Shown here: positions 6,762-14,955 of the stretch, piece by piece
How positions within the stretch are numbered: position 1 is the stretch's first letter
How the letters are laid out: each line of letters starts with the position of its first letter
IMG/VR virus record: IMGVR_UViG_3300035115_000020
Coordinates: 1-23,361 of that record
Direction: 5' to 3' (one strand)
Origin: a virus
DNA: 23,361 bases
Translations under genes and position numbers: made by a program
The notes under the pieces: model-generated
Database searches by the model: none
Seen by the model: only the letters and a program-made list of their open reading frames with translations
Told to the model about the DNA's origin: nothing

Positions 6762-8819
6762 TCATCCCCCTCCGGGGGTGCTTGGACCGGGCGGACCCGG
6801 AGGTGGTGGCGGTCCGGGCGGGGGACCACCTGGTCCAGATGGTAGGCCAATACCCGATGCTTCCGGTGGGCCGCCACCCATCTGCATTTGCATGGCCGCC
6901 ATCTGCTTCGCCTCATGTTCGGCCACGTGCTCATCGAACATGGCCTGAATCTCCGGCGGCAGGGTCTGGTACATCTGACCCTTCTGGAAGCGCTGGTGGT
7001 CCTTGATGTGCGCAGGGTCGTTGTCGTAGGGATTGACCGGCACCTGAATACCCCGGGACATCAGGATGTTCTCCCGGTCGGTCTGGCGCCGATCGGCCTG
7101 CCAGTCTTCCAGTGCCTTGTCCATTCCGCCCAGGTCAAGGGCGGTCAGCAGCTTGGTCCCGGCTTCGGGGGCGCCGGGCTGCCCAGGAGCCCCCGGGGCG
7201 CCGAAGACGCCCTTGGAGTAGAGGTCCAACAGCATCGCGGAGCGGGCCGACTTGCTCACCGGCAGGCTGGACCCGGACTGCACCCGGATGTCCGCGACAC
7301 CCTTCACGTCCGACACGCTGAACTGGAGGGCGTCGAAGCTCCCGTCCGCGCCAACCGTGCGGATCAGCCGAGGACCGGTCCAGAACTCGCGGACGTGGGA
7401 CAGGCAATGGCGGCCCAGGCGGGCGACCGCTTCCTCCAGACTGGCGGTGGTGTAGGCAAGCAGCGTGTCGTCCTGCTCCTGCAAGTACGCGATGGCCGAG
7501 GCTGCGGTGTGCGACGGCGCGAACCCCCGGCTGATCTGGTGCTGGCCCGACACGTCATCGAAGTCAGCCTGCAACTGCTGCACCTGCTCGATGACGTACT
7601 GCGGGATGGGCACCAACGGCAGTGGCTCCAGCTTGCCCAGGCCGAGCTTGTAGAAGACCACCTGACCCGGCTCGGACGTGATCGCGGGAACCTCCACCGA
7701 GCCCTCGGGCGCCTGGTACTTCGGCTTGCTCATCAGGTTCTTCGACTCGACAAGCTGGGACCGGGTGCGGTTCAACTCCCGCTGCAACGGAACCAGGTCG
7801 GTGATGGAGGACTCCGCGTAGAAGCCGTCCATCGGGATGTGGTCGTGCTTGGAGAACGGGACCTCCTTGTGCGCGAAGACCGGCCCCTTCTCCCGCACAT
7901 CCCACACTTCGACAAGCTGGTCGCCCACGGTGGTGATGAGTCCACCCTGCGGTAGATCGCGGTGCACACCCGACTGAATCCAGGTCTCCAGGCAGAGCAC
8001 CTGCTGGGTGGGGCGCGGCGTGAACGGCCCAGCCAGCACGTCCTCCATCAGCGCGTCGGTGGCCGAGACGGTCGCCTTGTCGCTGATGTCCTTGTTGAGC
8101 CGGTGGCGCACCCACTCCTTGGTGTGCGTGGTGGCGTGCATCACCCACGGCTGGCCGTCGATGTCCCGCTCACGCACGTCAGGGATCACCAGGTGGAACG
8201 GGTCCACCGTCTCCACCTTGATGTCGCCCATGGGCTGGCCGGTGGTCGGGTCGATCTCCCCACAGGACGGGTCCCACCAGTCCTTGGTGAAGCTGGTACC
8301 GCAGATCGCGGACCACCACACCAGGTCGCGGATGGTGCGGGCCAGCTTAAGGTCGGCCCACATCGAGTCCAGCAACTGTTCGGCCGCCCGCGAGGCGGCC
8401 AGATCGCTGTCATCGGAGGTGGCCGGGACGGCGACGAACTGCGGCTTGGTGGAGGTCAGCTTGGCGATCTCCTTGCGGACGATCGGCCTGATCCGGTTGA
8501 TGACCAGGCGCACCCGCCACGGCGGGGCCTCCGGCACACGCAGACGCACACCCAGTGGTGAGGTGGCCTGCCGATAGAACTCCACGTTCTGCCGCCCGGC
8601 GTAGAACGCCAGGTTCAGGTACCACTGGCGCTCACGCGGGGTCCGGGCGGACCGGCCCATCGTGTAGTGCCGCTGCACCCATTCGACCATCTTCGCCTTG
8701 TCGCGCTCCGAGAGCCGGTGCAGGCTGGACGGTCCACTGACGGTCTCACTCTGTTGCGAAATCGGAGCCGCGAGCAGTGGGTCCGATGGGGAACTCAGGG
8801 AGATGGAGGGCATCGTCAT
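6762..8819 (-). CDS. Portal protein (P22-like size class)
   Basis: The 685-residue protein forms the dodecameric DNA gate of the head. Features seen include an N-terminal charged helix (residues 36-50), VINRIRPIVRKEIAKLTS near 106-123, GTSFTKDWWDP near 174-184, and VDPFHLVIPDVRERD near 205-219, a pattern common in large podoviral portals. Long helices follow (around the EQVQQLQADFDDVSGQ segment), and the last ~35 residues are almost pure Pro/Gly. The length is near that of P22 gp1. The start at 8819 is supported by GGGAGGAGGT 11 nt upstream. The first 74 nt overlap the preceding gene. Confidence 0.85.
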   Translation of the reverse strand: MTMPSISLSSPSDPLLAAPISQQSETVSGPSSLHRLSERDKAKMVEWVQRHYTMGRSARTPRERQWYLNLAFYAGRQNVEFYRQATSPLGVRLRVPEAPPWRVRLVINRIRPIVRKEIAKLTSTKPQFVAVPATSDDSDLAASRAAEQLLDSMWADLKLARTIRDLVWWSAICGTSFTKDWWDPSCGEIDPTTGQPMGDIKVETVDPFHLVIPDVRERDIDGQPWVMHATTHTKEWVRHRLNKDISDKATVSATDALMEDVLAGPFTPRPTQQVLCLETWIQSGVHRDLPQGGLITTVGDQLVEVWDVREKGPVFAHKEVPFSKHDHIPMDGFYAESSITDLVPLQRELNRTRSQLVESKNLMSKPKYQAPEGSVEVPAITSEPGQVVFYKLGLGKLEPLPLVPIPQYVIEQVQQLQADFDDVSGQHQISRGFAPSHTAASAIAYLQEQDDTLLAYTTASLEEAVARLGRHCLSHVREFWTGPRLIRTVGADGSFDALQFSVSDVKGVADIRVQSGSSLPVSKSARSAMLLDLYSKGVFGAPGAPGQPGAPEAGTKLLTALDLGGMDKALEDWQADRRQTDRENILMSRGIQVPVNPYDNDPAHIKDHQRFQKGQMYQTLPPEIQAMFDEHVAEHEAKQMAAMQMQMGGGPPEASGIGLPSGPGGPPPGPPPPPGPPGPSTPGGG

Positions 8820-9123
8820 AGCCGAGCATTACCTCCTCCCCCGTCTCCATCTGGCGACGCCAGAGTGCCAACTCCTGCTCGTCCGCCGCTGCGGACACGT
8901 GCTGCACCGGGGCCTTGTCGATCCCGCGCAGTGCGGCGAACGTGGTGATCTCCCCACCGGACAACATCATGTCGGTGAGACGGGCCTCCCGGGCGAGGCT
9001 CCGGGAGATCATCTCATCGAACCTCCGGTGCACCTGCCGATTCGGTACCCCGGCCAGCAGTGCGCCGAGGCCGACCGCCACCAGCGTTCCGACGAACACC
9101 GCCACTAGCCACCACGGGTTCAC
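8746..9123 (-). CDS. Single-pass membrane protein upstream of the portal
   Basis: This protein of about 125 residues has an N-terminal membrane segment (WWLVAVFVGTLVAVGLGALLAG) followed by a charged helical region (RRFDEMISRSLAREARL) and an acidic tail. GTG 9123 is preferred to ATG 9129 because AAGGAGG lies exactly 6 nt before the GTG, while it directly abuts the ATG. It overlaps the upstream gene by about 110 nt and the portal gene by 74 nt. The strong ribosome-binding site argues that it is real. Function unknown; a lysis (Rz/spanin-like) or membrane role is possible but unsupported. Confidence 0.65.
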   Translation of the reverse strand: MNPWWLVAVFVGTLVAVGLGALLAGVPNRQVHRRFDEMISRSLAREARLTDMMLSGGEITTFAALRGIDKAPVQHVSAAADEQELALWRRQMETGEEVMLGYDDALHLPEFPIGPTARGSDFATE

Positions 9124-9439
9124 TCGCATCCTCCTTGATCATCGCCCGGACCGCAGCGCGGACATTGGCGAGCGCGGTCAGTTCACCCAACGCATCGGCA
9201 AGCCGACCGCGCACGTCGATGACCTCCAGGTCGAGGTCAGCAACCTCGTCAAAGGTCTTCATGTCCCACGCCCGTGCCATCTCGATGACGCAAGGAGCGC
9301 AGATGTAGAAGCGACCCAGCCAGTCGTCCGTGATCCCGGTGTCGATGAAGCCGTCCTGGGACTCAGCCACACGGCACAAGAGACACTGCCCCGGCGCCAA
9401 CGGCAGGGTCTGGAGACGGACGAACCGGCTGTTGGTCAC
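9014..9439 (-). CDS. Small CxxC-CxxC protein, function unknown
   Basis: The 141-residue protein starts at GTG 9439, overlapping the previous stop as GTGA. It has two cysteine pairs, CLLC near residues 19-22 and CAPC near 47-50, separated by an aromatic segment, consistent with a zinc-binding knuckle. A helical stretch follows (DVRGRLADALGELTALANVRAAVR). The last ~40 residues are Arg/Gly/Ala-rich and coincide with the overlap with the next gene, so this tail may be constrained by the other frame. No family recognised. Confidence 0.65.
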   Translation of the reverse strand: MTNSRFVRLQTLPLAPGQCLLCRVAESQDGFIDTGITDDWLGRFYICAPCVIEMARAWDMKTFDEVADLDLEVIDVRGRLADALGELTALANVRAAVRAMIKEDASEPVVASGGVRRNAGGGRPRRTAGRGTESAGAPEVR

Positions 9440-9963
9440 TCGCCCTCCGGTGCCTTCGCGGTGCTCGACTTCGGCTCCGACTCTTCGGCCTTCACCGACG
9501 CCTCGTGCTTGCCCTTCTCGGCGTCGCCCGGGGTGTAGGTCGGGTCGCCCGCGCCCTCGACGCCCGCCGACTTGCGCAGATCCTCGGCGGCATTCAGGTC
9601 GGCGGTGCTGGTGATAAGCGAACCGGAGACCAGCGGCTCACCGCGCTCGGCCACCACCGGGTGCGTGTTCGCCGCGATGGCGGTCAGGTCCACCCGGCTG
9701 CCGTCCTTCTCCCAGCCCTGGTTCTCGATGTAGTCGCGCATGCGCTGCTGCTCCGCCGCGAGAACGTCGTCGTAGAACAAGGACTGCTTGGGACGGCCGT
9801 CCGGGCGCAGCGTGCCCTCGGCCAGCGCCGCACGGGCCACCTCGTCGGCGGTCATCGCGTGGTTGGTCCGGCCGTACAGGTCTTCGGTGACCCCATCGGG
9901 GTAGTTCGTGGTGGTCTCCTTCTCAGGAGCCTCCACCTCGGCCTTGCGCTTGCGGGGTGGCAT
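9436..9963 (-). CDS. Hydrophilic hypothetical protein
   Basis: About 175 residues beginning MPPRKRKAEVEAPEK. ATG 9963 is chosen because GAAGGGA lies about 8 nt upstream; a longer upstream start would lack a ribosome site. It has a basic N-terminus, an alpha-helical middle (DDVLAAEQQRMRDYIENQGWEKDG) and a Glu/Ser/Lys/Ala-rich disordered C-terminus. It resembles small head-associated or scaffold-accessory proteins in composition only. It lies between the large terminase and the portal. No function assigned. Confidence 0.65.
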   Translation of the reverse strand: MPPRKRKAEVEAPEKETTTNYPDGVTEDLYGRTNHAMTADEVARAALAEGTLRPDGRPKQSLFYDDVLAAEQQRMRDYIENQGWEKDGSRVDLTAIAANTHPVVAERGEPLVSGSLITSTADLNAAEDLRKSAGVEGAGDPTYTPGDAEKGKHEASVKAEESEPKSSTAKAPEGE

Positions 9964-10153
9964 GGTGGGTCCCTTCATCGAGGAATGGGGTGATTGTTGC
10001 ACCCCGACGTGCCCAGTAGGTGCGAAGCGTGGAGACGTGCCTACCTATGCACCACCGTGCGATCGGCGGCGCCTCGGTGCAGTATCCGTCCCGGAAGTTC
10101 AGGGCGAACGTGGGGCTGGGCAGGGTGACGTAGAGCCAGAACGACGTACTCAC
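9923..10153 (-). CDS. Small protein coupled to the large terminase gene
   Basis: A frame of about 76 residues starts at GTG 10153, overlapping the terminase stop as GTGA; a GTG at 10156 is also possible. It fills the otherwise empty stretch between the terminase and the next gene. The beginning is protein-like and strand-rich (FWLYVTLPSPTFALNFRDGY), then helical (HVSTLRTYWARRGA). The final ~13 residues overlap the next gene and are low complexity. No family recognised. It is supported by coupling and gap filling, not by motif. Confidence 0.5.
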   Translation of the reverse strand: MSTSFWLYVTLPSPTFALNFRDGYCTEAPPIARWCIGRHVSTLRTYWARRGATITPFLDEGTHHATPQAQGRGGGS

Positions 10154-11694
10154 CACATACCCCCCATGTGCTCGTCCACCAACTCGAAGTCGCCGTAGTC
10201 GGAGTCGCGGGTCTTCTTCCGGGTCACCAGAACCTTCGGCCTGTTGAACGGGTCTTGCATCACCGGTCCCTCCATCGAGGGGCGCTGGCCAGGGGCGAGC
10301 GGGCCACCAGGCTCATGCGGCTTTGGACGGGCCGCCAGATCGGCGGTGTCGGGCCGGGACATCAGGAAGTACCGCAACGAGTCGCAGGCGTGGTCGTTCT
10401 TCTTGAGCGGCACCTCGAACTTGTTGACCCGATCCCGCATCTTGGGGCTGATGTAGGTCTTCCAGCGGTAGTGCCGCATCTCGCGGATCAGGTTCACGCA
10501 GTCGGTGGTGCACTGCCAGCGCGGGGTCTGGCCGGGTGCGCACATCAGGTAGCGCCGGACCCGGTTAATCCCGGCCTCGACGTTGTTGTCGCCCAAGATG
10601 ATGTTCACCCCGGCGCGCAGGTAGTCCAGGTGGATCGAGTTGACGATGCCCTGCGCCTGCTGGCGGTTCGCGATCGACGGGTCCCCGATCCGGTACTCCA
10701 CCGGCCGCCGCCACTCCATCTCGCGGGCCAGCAGAACGGCGGCGTGCTGATCGGCGGTCATCTCGGCGGCGTAGTGCTCCGCGAAGGTCAATACCTGACC
10801 ACCAGGTCCAACTGCATGCCAGAGCCACGCAGTTGGGGCGGCGAGGCCATGATCCATTGAGGCGTAGATGGGCCATCCTGCGGGGGGAGCTTGTGCAGGT
10901 ACAACGTGATCGTCAGCGTTGAAACCGGGGTACACAAGTCCGCCGAGAGCCGTGTAACGACCATGGACACGCGCCTCACGCTCCTCGTTGCTCAAGGTGG
11001 CGACGAATCGCTGCACCTCATCGGCGTCCAAGTGCGGGTTGTCGGCCATGTCGGCTTCGATCACGTCGATATCGGGGTTGTCCCGCTTGCCCTCGGTGCC
11101 AGGCAGGTAAATCTGCTCGTAGCTCCAGTTCTGGCCCATGATCGGCGTCATGGTGATCCACATGTTGCCCTTGGCGTCCACGGTGCGCGCGCGGTTCTCA
11201 GTGAAGACCGCCTGGGACGGCTCCTCGTCAAACCACACGAAGTCACGGGACACGCCCGCGAACTTCTCCAGCGCCGACTCGCCGGACATGAACTGGATGG
11301 TGGAGCCGTTCGCCAACGTCAACGTGCGCAGTTGGCGGTCGAAGCTGTCTTCCCAACTGGCGCGGATCAGGTCGGACGGCAAGATCCAGCGGCGCAGCGC
11401 GGGCAGGATGATGTCGGCCACGCCGTGGTCGTAGTCCACCGCGACCACGCGACCCTTGATGGGCCGGTTGGGGAACGTACGGAACGGGTGGCGCTTGGTG
11501 GCCCACCACAGAGCCTCGATGATGCCTGCCGTGGTCTTGCCCGCACGGTTGCCCCCGATGTACTGCCGCAACCGTGCGGGCGAGCGGTGGAACCTCTGCT
11601 GCATCTCGTGCGGGGTGTACCCGAGCATGTTGGGCTGCTCGGCCGTCCGTGCGAGTTCGGCAGCGATGTTCTCCAGGGCATCAGCGAGGTTCAC
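10150..11694 (-). CDS. terL: Terminase large subunit (packaging ATPase and nuclease)
   Basis: The 514-residue protein drives DNA translocation into the head and cuts concatemers. The ATPase domain shows Walker A GGNRAGKTT at residues 47-55, Walker B with catalytic acid FVWFDEEP at 152-159, and the coupling motif TMTPI at 181-185. The nuclease domain has candidate metal-binding acids in YASMDHG (D281), RIGDPS (D338) and KKNDHACDS (D434/D438). The C-terminus is Pro-rich, with a charged tail. It starts at GTG 11694, sharing one base with the holin TAG stop. Its length is typical for the family. The small subunit is four genes upstream rather than adjacent. Confidence 0.93.
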   Translation of the reverse strand: MNLADALENIAAELARTAEQPNMLGYTPHEMQQRFHRSPARLRQYIGGNRAGKTTAGIIEALWWATKRHPFRTFPNRPIKGRVVAVDYDHGVADIILPALRRWILPSDLIRASWEDSFDRQLRTLTLANGSTIQFMSGESALEKFAGVSRDFVWFDEEPSQAVFTENRARTVDAKGNMWITMTPIMGQNWSYEQIYLPGTEGKRDNPDIDVIEADMADNPHLDADEVQRFVATLSNEEREARVHGRYTALGGLVYPGFNADDHVVPAQAPPAGWPIYASMDHGLAAPTAWLWHAVGPGGQVLTFAEHYAAEMTADQHAAVLLAREMEWRRPVEYRIGDPSIANRQQAQGIVNSIHLDYLRAGVNIILGDNNVEAGINRVRRYLMCAPGQTPRWQCTTDCVNLIREMRHYRWKTYISPKMRDRVNKFEVPLKKNDHACDSLRYFLMSRPDTADLAARPKPHEPGGPLAPGQRPSMEGPVMQDPFNRPKVLVTRKKTRDSDYGDFELVDEHMGGMW

Positions 11695-12005
11695 TAGTCG
11701 CGGATCTCGCCTGGGCCGAGCGGGAAGGGCTGAGACGAGATCGGACCACGATCGTCCTCGAAGTGCATCTCGTCCAGCTTGGGCTGCATGGTGGGGTCGT
11801 CCTTAACCGGGGTTCCGGCCTGCCAGCCCGACAGCACGGTGGCGAGAGGGATGGCGAGGACCACGATCAACGCCTGCACCCACGGGGGGCCAGGAAGGAT
11901 CTTGGCGTTGTCGTTAAGGGCAATGAGGACCCCGACGATGATGCTGACGAACAGCGAGGCCAGGGACCCCGCGATGACCTTCGGGTGAACCGGGCCAACC
12001 TTCAT
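11694..12005 (-). CDS. Holin-like membrane protein
   Basis: This 103-residue protein has two predicted membrane helices, residues 9-30 (KVIAGSLASLFVSIIVGVLIAL) and about 42-60 (WVQALIVVLAIPLATVLSG), joined by a short turn with NDNAKILPGP. A hydrophilic acidic tail of about 40 residues follows. Size, two-helix topology and placement one small gene after the endolysin fit a holin that permeabilises the membrane so that the amidase reaches the wall. Holins share little sequence, so the call rests on topology and context. It starts in an ATGA overlap. Confidence 0.7.
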   Translation of the reverse strand: MKVGPVHPKVIAGSLASLFVSIIVGVLIALNDNAKILPGPPWVQALIVVLAIPLATVLSGWQAGTPVKDDPTMQPKLDEMHFEDDRGPISSQPFPLGPGEIRD

Positions 12006-12211
12006 GTGTTCTCCGTGAACAGTTGATCGAACTGCCCCGCGGGGACCGGCTGGACGTACCCGGTGACCACGTTGATGGTGACCATGGAGTTGGGCAGGAA
12101 CGCGCCGTCCAGGTTGGCGGGGTCCATGTCAAGCCACTCCGCGATCTCGTTCAGGTTGGTGCCGTCGTACAGCCGGGCATCCACCACCGGCTGGTTCTGG
12201 GTCCAGGTCAC
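12002..12211 (-). CDS. Small protein in the lysis cassette
   Basis: A 69-residue protein starts at GTG 12211 in a GTGA overlap with the endolysin stop and ends in an ATGA overlap with the holin. It contains a helical LNEIAEWLDMDPANLDG stretch and a beta-strand pattern SMVTINVVTGYVQPVPAGQF. There is no membrane segment or signal peptide. Its position between endolysin and holin suggests a lysis accessory or a moron. No family recognised. Confidence 0.7.
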   Translation of the reverse strand: MTWTQNQPVVDARLYDGTNLNEIAEWLDMDPANLDGAFLPNSMVTINVVTGYVQPVPAGQFDQLFTENT

Positions 12212-12969
12212 TTGGTCGCCTTCATCTCGGTCAGGGCCGCGAGGGCCTGCTTGATCTCGGCCAGTTCCTCGAAGATCGCGGGACCACGCTCGAAGAACTC
12301 GATCGGGGTCATCGCCTTGTCACCACCCGGGATGTCATGCCGGGTGCGCATCCACTGGTCCACGCCAGCAGCGATCTCTGCCTTGGTGTTTGCCATGTCG
12401 TCCTCTCCCAAGTACGGAATGGTGGCCAGAACGGCGTTCCGGAACGAGTCCATGTTCACGCCGTCCGGGTCGGACTTGCGGCCGGGCGCGTACTCCTTGT
12501 GCCCTAGCACCGCGTTACGTGGGCTCCACCCAGTGAACTCGCAGATCGCCGCGCAGGCGATGCGCACCGCATCAAGCTGGAGCGGAACCCACGGCTCCTT
12601 GTCGGTGTGATCGGTCTCGATGCCCAACGACTTGCGGTTGCCCTCGCCTGCACCGACAACACCCCAGCCGGTGCCCCTACCGGCATGCTGGGCACGGCCC
12701 GCAGCGATGATGTAGACATCGGCCTCACGGTCGATCCACACCTGTGCGTCGTAGTTGTCGTCGCCGCTGCTTTTGAACCCGTTGATCAGGTAGTTCAGTG
12801 CACCGGGCGAGTCCCCGTACGGACTGCCATCGTGGTGGACCATGACGGCGCGGGGCAGGAAGTCGCCATCGTCGGTGTGCCCCCGCGCTTCCCAGCCGGG
12901 AACAGTGATCACGTTCAGTCCGGCACGGGCAAGAACGTCCGGCAACCAGAGCATCCGTTCGGTGACCAT
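12208..12969 (-). CDS. Endolysin: N-acetylmuramoyl-L-alanine amidase (Amidase_2)
   Basis: The 253-residue enzyme is expected to cut the bond between MurNAc and L-alanine in the host wall. Zinc-site candidates are H45/H46 (VMVHHDGSP), H157 and D167 in GHKEYAPGRKSDPDG. K165 sits where the catalytic lysine of T7 lysozyme-type amidases lies, and Asp replaces the usual Cys ligand, as in many actinophage lysins. The domain spans about residues 35-190. The C-terminal ~60 residues (after YLGEDDM) are helical and charged without a recognisable wall-binding repeat. GGAGGG lies 6 nt before the ATG. The holin follows after one small gene. Confidence 0.9.
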   Translation of the reverse strand: MVTERMLWLPDVLARAGLNVITVPGWEARGHTDDGDFLPRAVMVHHDGSPYGDSPGALNYLINGFKSSGDDNYDAQVWIDREADVYIIAAGRAQHAGRGTGWGVVGAGEGNRKSLGIETDHTDKEPWVPLQLDAVRIACAAICEFTGWSPRNAVLGHKEYAPGRKSDPDGVNMDSFRNAVLATIPYLGEDDMANTKAEIAAGVDQWMRTRHDIPGGDKAMTPIEFFERGPAIFEELAEIKQALAALTEMKATK

Positions 12970-12982
12970 GCGATTCCCTCCG

Positions 12983-14020
12983 TCAGAGAGACACGATAAT
13001 CCTGCGGGCGGTCGCGGACAGCGTGTCGGACACGATTTTGTACTGCAACGTGAAGGTGTGTGTACCCAGCGCCGCCGAGGCGAACGACCCTGGCCGGGTC
13101 AGCGTCAGGTCCTGAATGCTCAGCGTCTGCCAGGAGTCAGCATCGGCTGCGGCAACGGTCTCGGCGCCGGAGACTGCCCAACTTCCGAAACCAGCGTGCC
13201 CGGAACCGCCACCAGCCACGTGCGCGCGGGCACTGACCTGAACCGTGCACTTCTGGCCGACCACCATCCAGAGCGACACCGACGTGGTGACGGCGTCAGC
13301 CAGATTGGCATACGTAGTGGAGGTTGTGGTGGAGCCGCCGGAAGTGTCCGCCTGCACGATATAGCTGCCGCAGATACCCCACGCCTGCGCCGTGGTACCG
13401 AGCGTGATGGTGCCGGTGGTGTACAGCTTCCAGGTGGTCTTCCCGTACAGCGTTCCCTCTTGGACGTTGACTTGCATCCCGGAGAACGTGACGGCATCGA
13501 AGTTGCTGTCCGAGTCGCGAACCAGCGGGCTGCCGGATCCCTGATACAGCCACACCCCATTCTCTGCGCCGGCCGTCTGGTTGACCAGCAGCACCCGTTG
13601 GCCGGTGGCCATGGACACGCCGTCCGCCGTGAGCGAACCCGGGGTTCCGGTGTTGACGTTGGTCAACGCCACCGCTCGTACCGGGCGGAGCATGCCGGGG
13701 GTCGCGGCGTAGTGCTGGCCAGGAGTGATGGTGGACTCGGTGACCAGGTACATCCCGCTCGCGCCGTGCGGGATAGTGGCGACCTCCAGGCTCTGGTTGA
13801 TCACCAGGAGGTCGCCCATGCTGGACCCGGCCGGTGCGCTCAGGGCCGTCAGGGCGATGTGGTTGCTGGAGACGCCATCGTGCTTGTGGTCGCCCGGCGA
13901 CGACTGGGTGTTGCCCTTGCCGAGCGTGTGGTGCTGGGACAGCGGGCCTACGTCGATGTCGGAGTTCTGGTGTAGCTCGCTGACACCCTGCGGCGTGGAC
14001 AGCGGCTCGGTGGTGGTCAC
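12983..14020 (-). CDS. Tail fibre / receptor-binding-like virion protein
   Basis: The 345-residue protein has a short N-terminal region with HHTLGKGNTQSSPGDHKHDG near residues 29-48; the DHKHDG type of motif is common in phage tail fibres. Residues about 103-210 match the widespread tail-fibre module with 'DGV...G.RVLLVNQT..AENGVWL' and a following strand-rich half ending GTTAQAWGI. The C-terminal ~130 residues are Ser/Thr/Ala-rich beta structure, a likely receptor-binding tip. GTG 14020 overlaps the small terminase stop. The inferred role is host recognition. Its place between terminase subunits is unusual. Confidence 0.75.
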   Translation of the reverse strand: MTTTEPLSTPQGVSELHQNSDIDVGPLSQHHTLGKGNTQSSPGDHKHDGVSSNHIALTALSAPAGSSMGDLLVINQSLEVATIPHGASGMYLVTESTITPGQHYAATPGMLRPVRAVALTNVNTGTPGSLTADGVSMATGQRVLLVNQTAGAENGVWLYQGSGSPLVRDSDSNFDAVTFSGMQVNVQEGTLYGKTTWKLYTTGTITLGTTAQAWGICGSYIVQADTSGGSTTTSTTYANLADAVTTSVSLWMVVGQKCTVQVSARAHVAGGGSGHAGFGSWAVSGAETVAAADADSWQTLSIQDLTLTRPGSFASAALGTHTFTLQYKIVSDTLSATARRIIVSL

Positions 14021-14853
14021 AGCGCGTGGCCCGTCTGGTCGATGACTCGGGGAAGGGCGGCCATGGGCTGGCCGCCGCGCATGGCCCCGGCGATGGCGGC
14101 CAACTCGGTGGCGATCTGAGTTTGGGTGGCGGGGTCACAATGCCGGGAGATGACTTCCAACACCCGGGCCATGAGCATGCCCGCATCCACCGCGTTCTTG
14201 TCCTGCTTGATGCGGCCGGTGAGTTCCATGGACAGCTTGATCGCGGGCACATCGCCAGAGACGGCCTCCCGGATCAGGGCCATGTCGATCTCGCCCTGCT
14301 TGTCTCCGAACAGTCGGGAGCCCAGGTCGCGCACGTACCCGGCGAACACCGGGTCGCCCATCCACCCGTCCCACTGCTGCACTGTCACGTCGATCTCTTC
14401 GAGGGCGGCAGCGAGGGTGCGCGGGTTGTGAACGAGGGAGTAGTACTGCCGCACCGCATTGACCTGCTTGGTGGTGAGCCCAGCTTCTCCACCGGAGACG
14501 GCCTGCTCCCAGGACTGGCAGTTGTCGGGGATGACGCCGAGGGTGATCAGGTCCGCGATGGTCTGCGGGTTCTCCAGGGCGCCCAGCACGGCCTGGGTGT
14601 CGATCTTCTTGTAGGTGCTGATCTTGTCCACGGTCGGCAACCGGGAGTACTGGTTCCAGGTCTGCACGATGCAGGTGATGACGGACCGGCGATCACGCTC
14701 CTCCTGGGGCAGATCCCGCCAGCGCACGTGGCCGCCGTGGTTCAAGTTCTTCCGCACGTCCTCCCCGGTGTACTGCGGGGTGACGGTGGACCCGACGCCC
14801 ACGTAGGGCGGGGCCTCATCGAGCGCGTTCGGCGCGGGCTTGAGGTCGGTCAC
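14017..14853 (-). CDS. Terminase small subunit-like protein
   Basis: The 278-residue protein carries a segment near residues 165-215 (DPVFAGYVRDLGSRLFGDKQ, then MALIREAVSGDVPAIKLSMELTGR, read in parts) that resembles the C-terminal oligomerisation helices of small terminases of actinobacterial phages: a downstream helix ending 'A..GDV.A.KL.ME.TG'. The N-terminal region includes helices that could form a DNA-binding HTH (SCWEQ...LTTKQVNAVRQYYSLV-like order). It is the first gene of the late operon and adjoins the non-coding hairpin array, a usual place for a packaging site. The start is GTG 14853, without a strong ribosome site. Assignment is by pattern and context. Confidence 0.6.
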   Translation of the reverse strand: MTDLKPAPNALDEAPPYVGVGSTVTPQYTGEDVRKNLNHGGHVRWRDLPQEERDRRSVITCIVQTWNQYSRLPTVDKISTYKKIDTQAVLGALENPQTIADLITLGVIPDNCQSWEQAVSGGEAGLTTKQVNAVRQYYSLVHNPRTLAAALEEIDVTVQQWDGWMGDPVFAGYVRDLGSRLFGDKQGEIDMALIREAVSGDVPAIKLSMELTGRIKQDKNAVDAGMLMARVLEVISRHCDPATQTQIATELAAIAGAMRGGQPMAALPRVIDQTGHAL

Positions 14854-14955
14854 ATACCCAGTGTGGCACCCGGTTCAAGAAGTCCTTGCGCCGGACGGAA
14901 CCGTCCTGTAGGTTCTCCCTTGAACACGGAACGGTCCTCCGCGACCCTTGGTACT

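Noticed and set aside
14853-14878. Late promoter TTGAAC-16-TATGTG on the minus strand
   Set aside because: The putative -10 overlaps the GTG start codon of the terminase gene and lacks the final T, so it cannot drive this gene as annotated.
14900-14935. tRNA-like element (GGTTCTCCCTTGAAC resembling a T arm)
   Set aside because: No acceptor stem, anticodon arm or CCA-compatible end could be placed around it.
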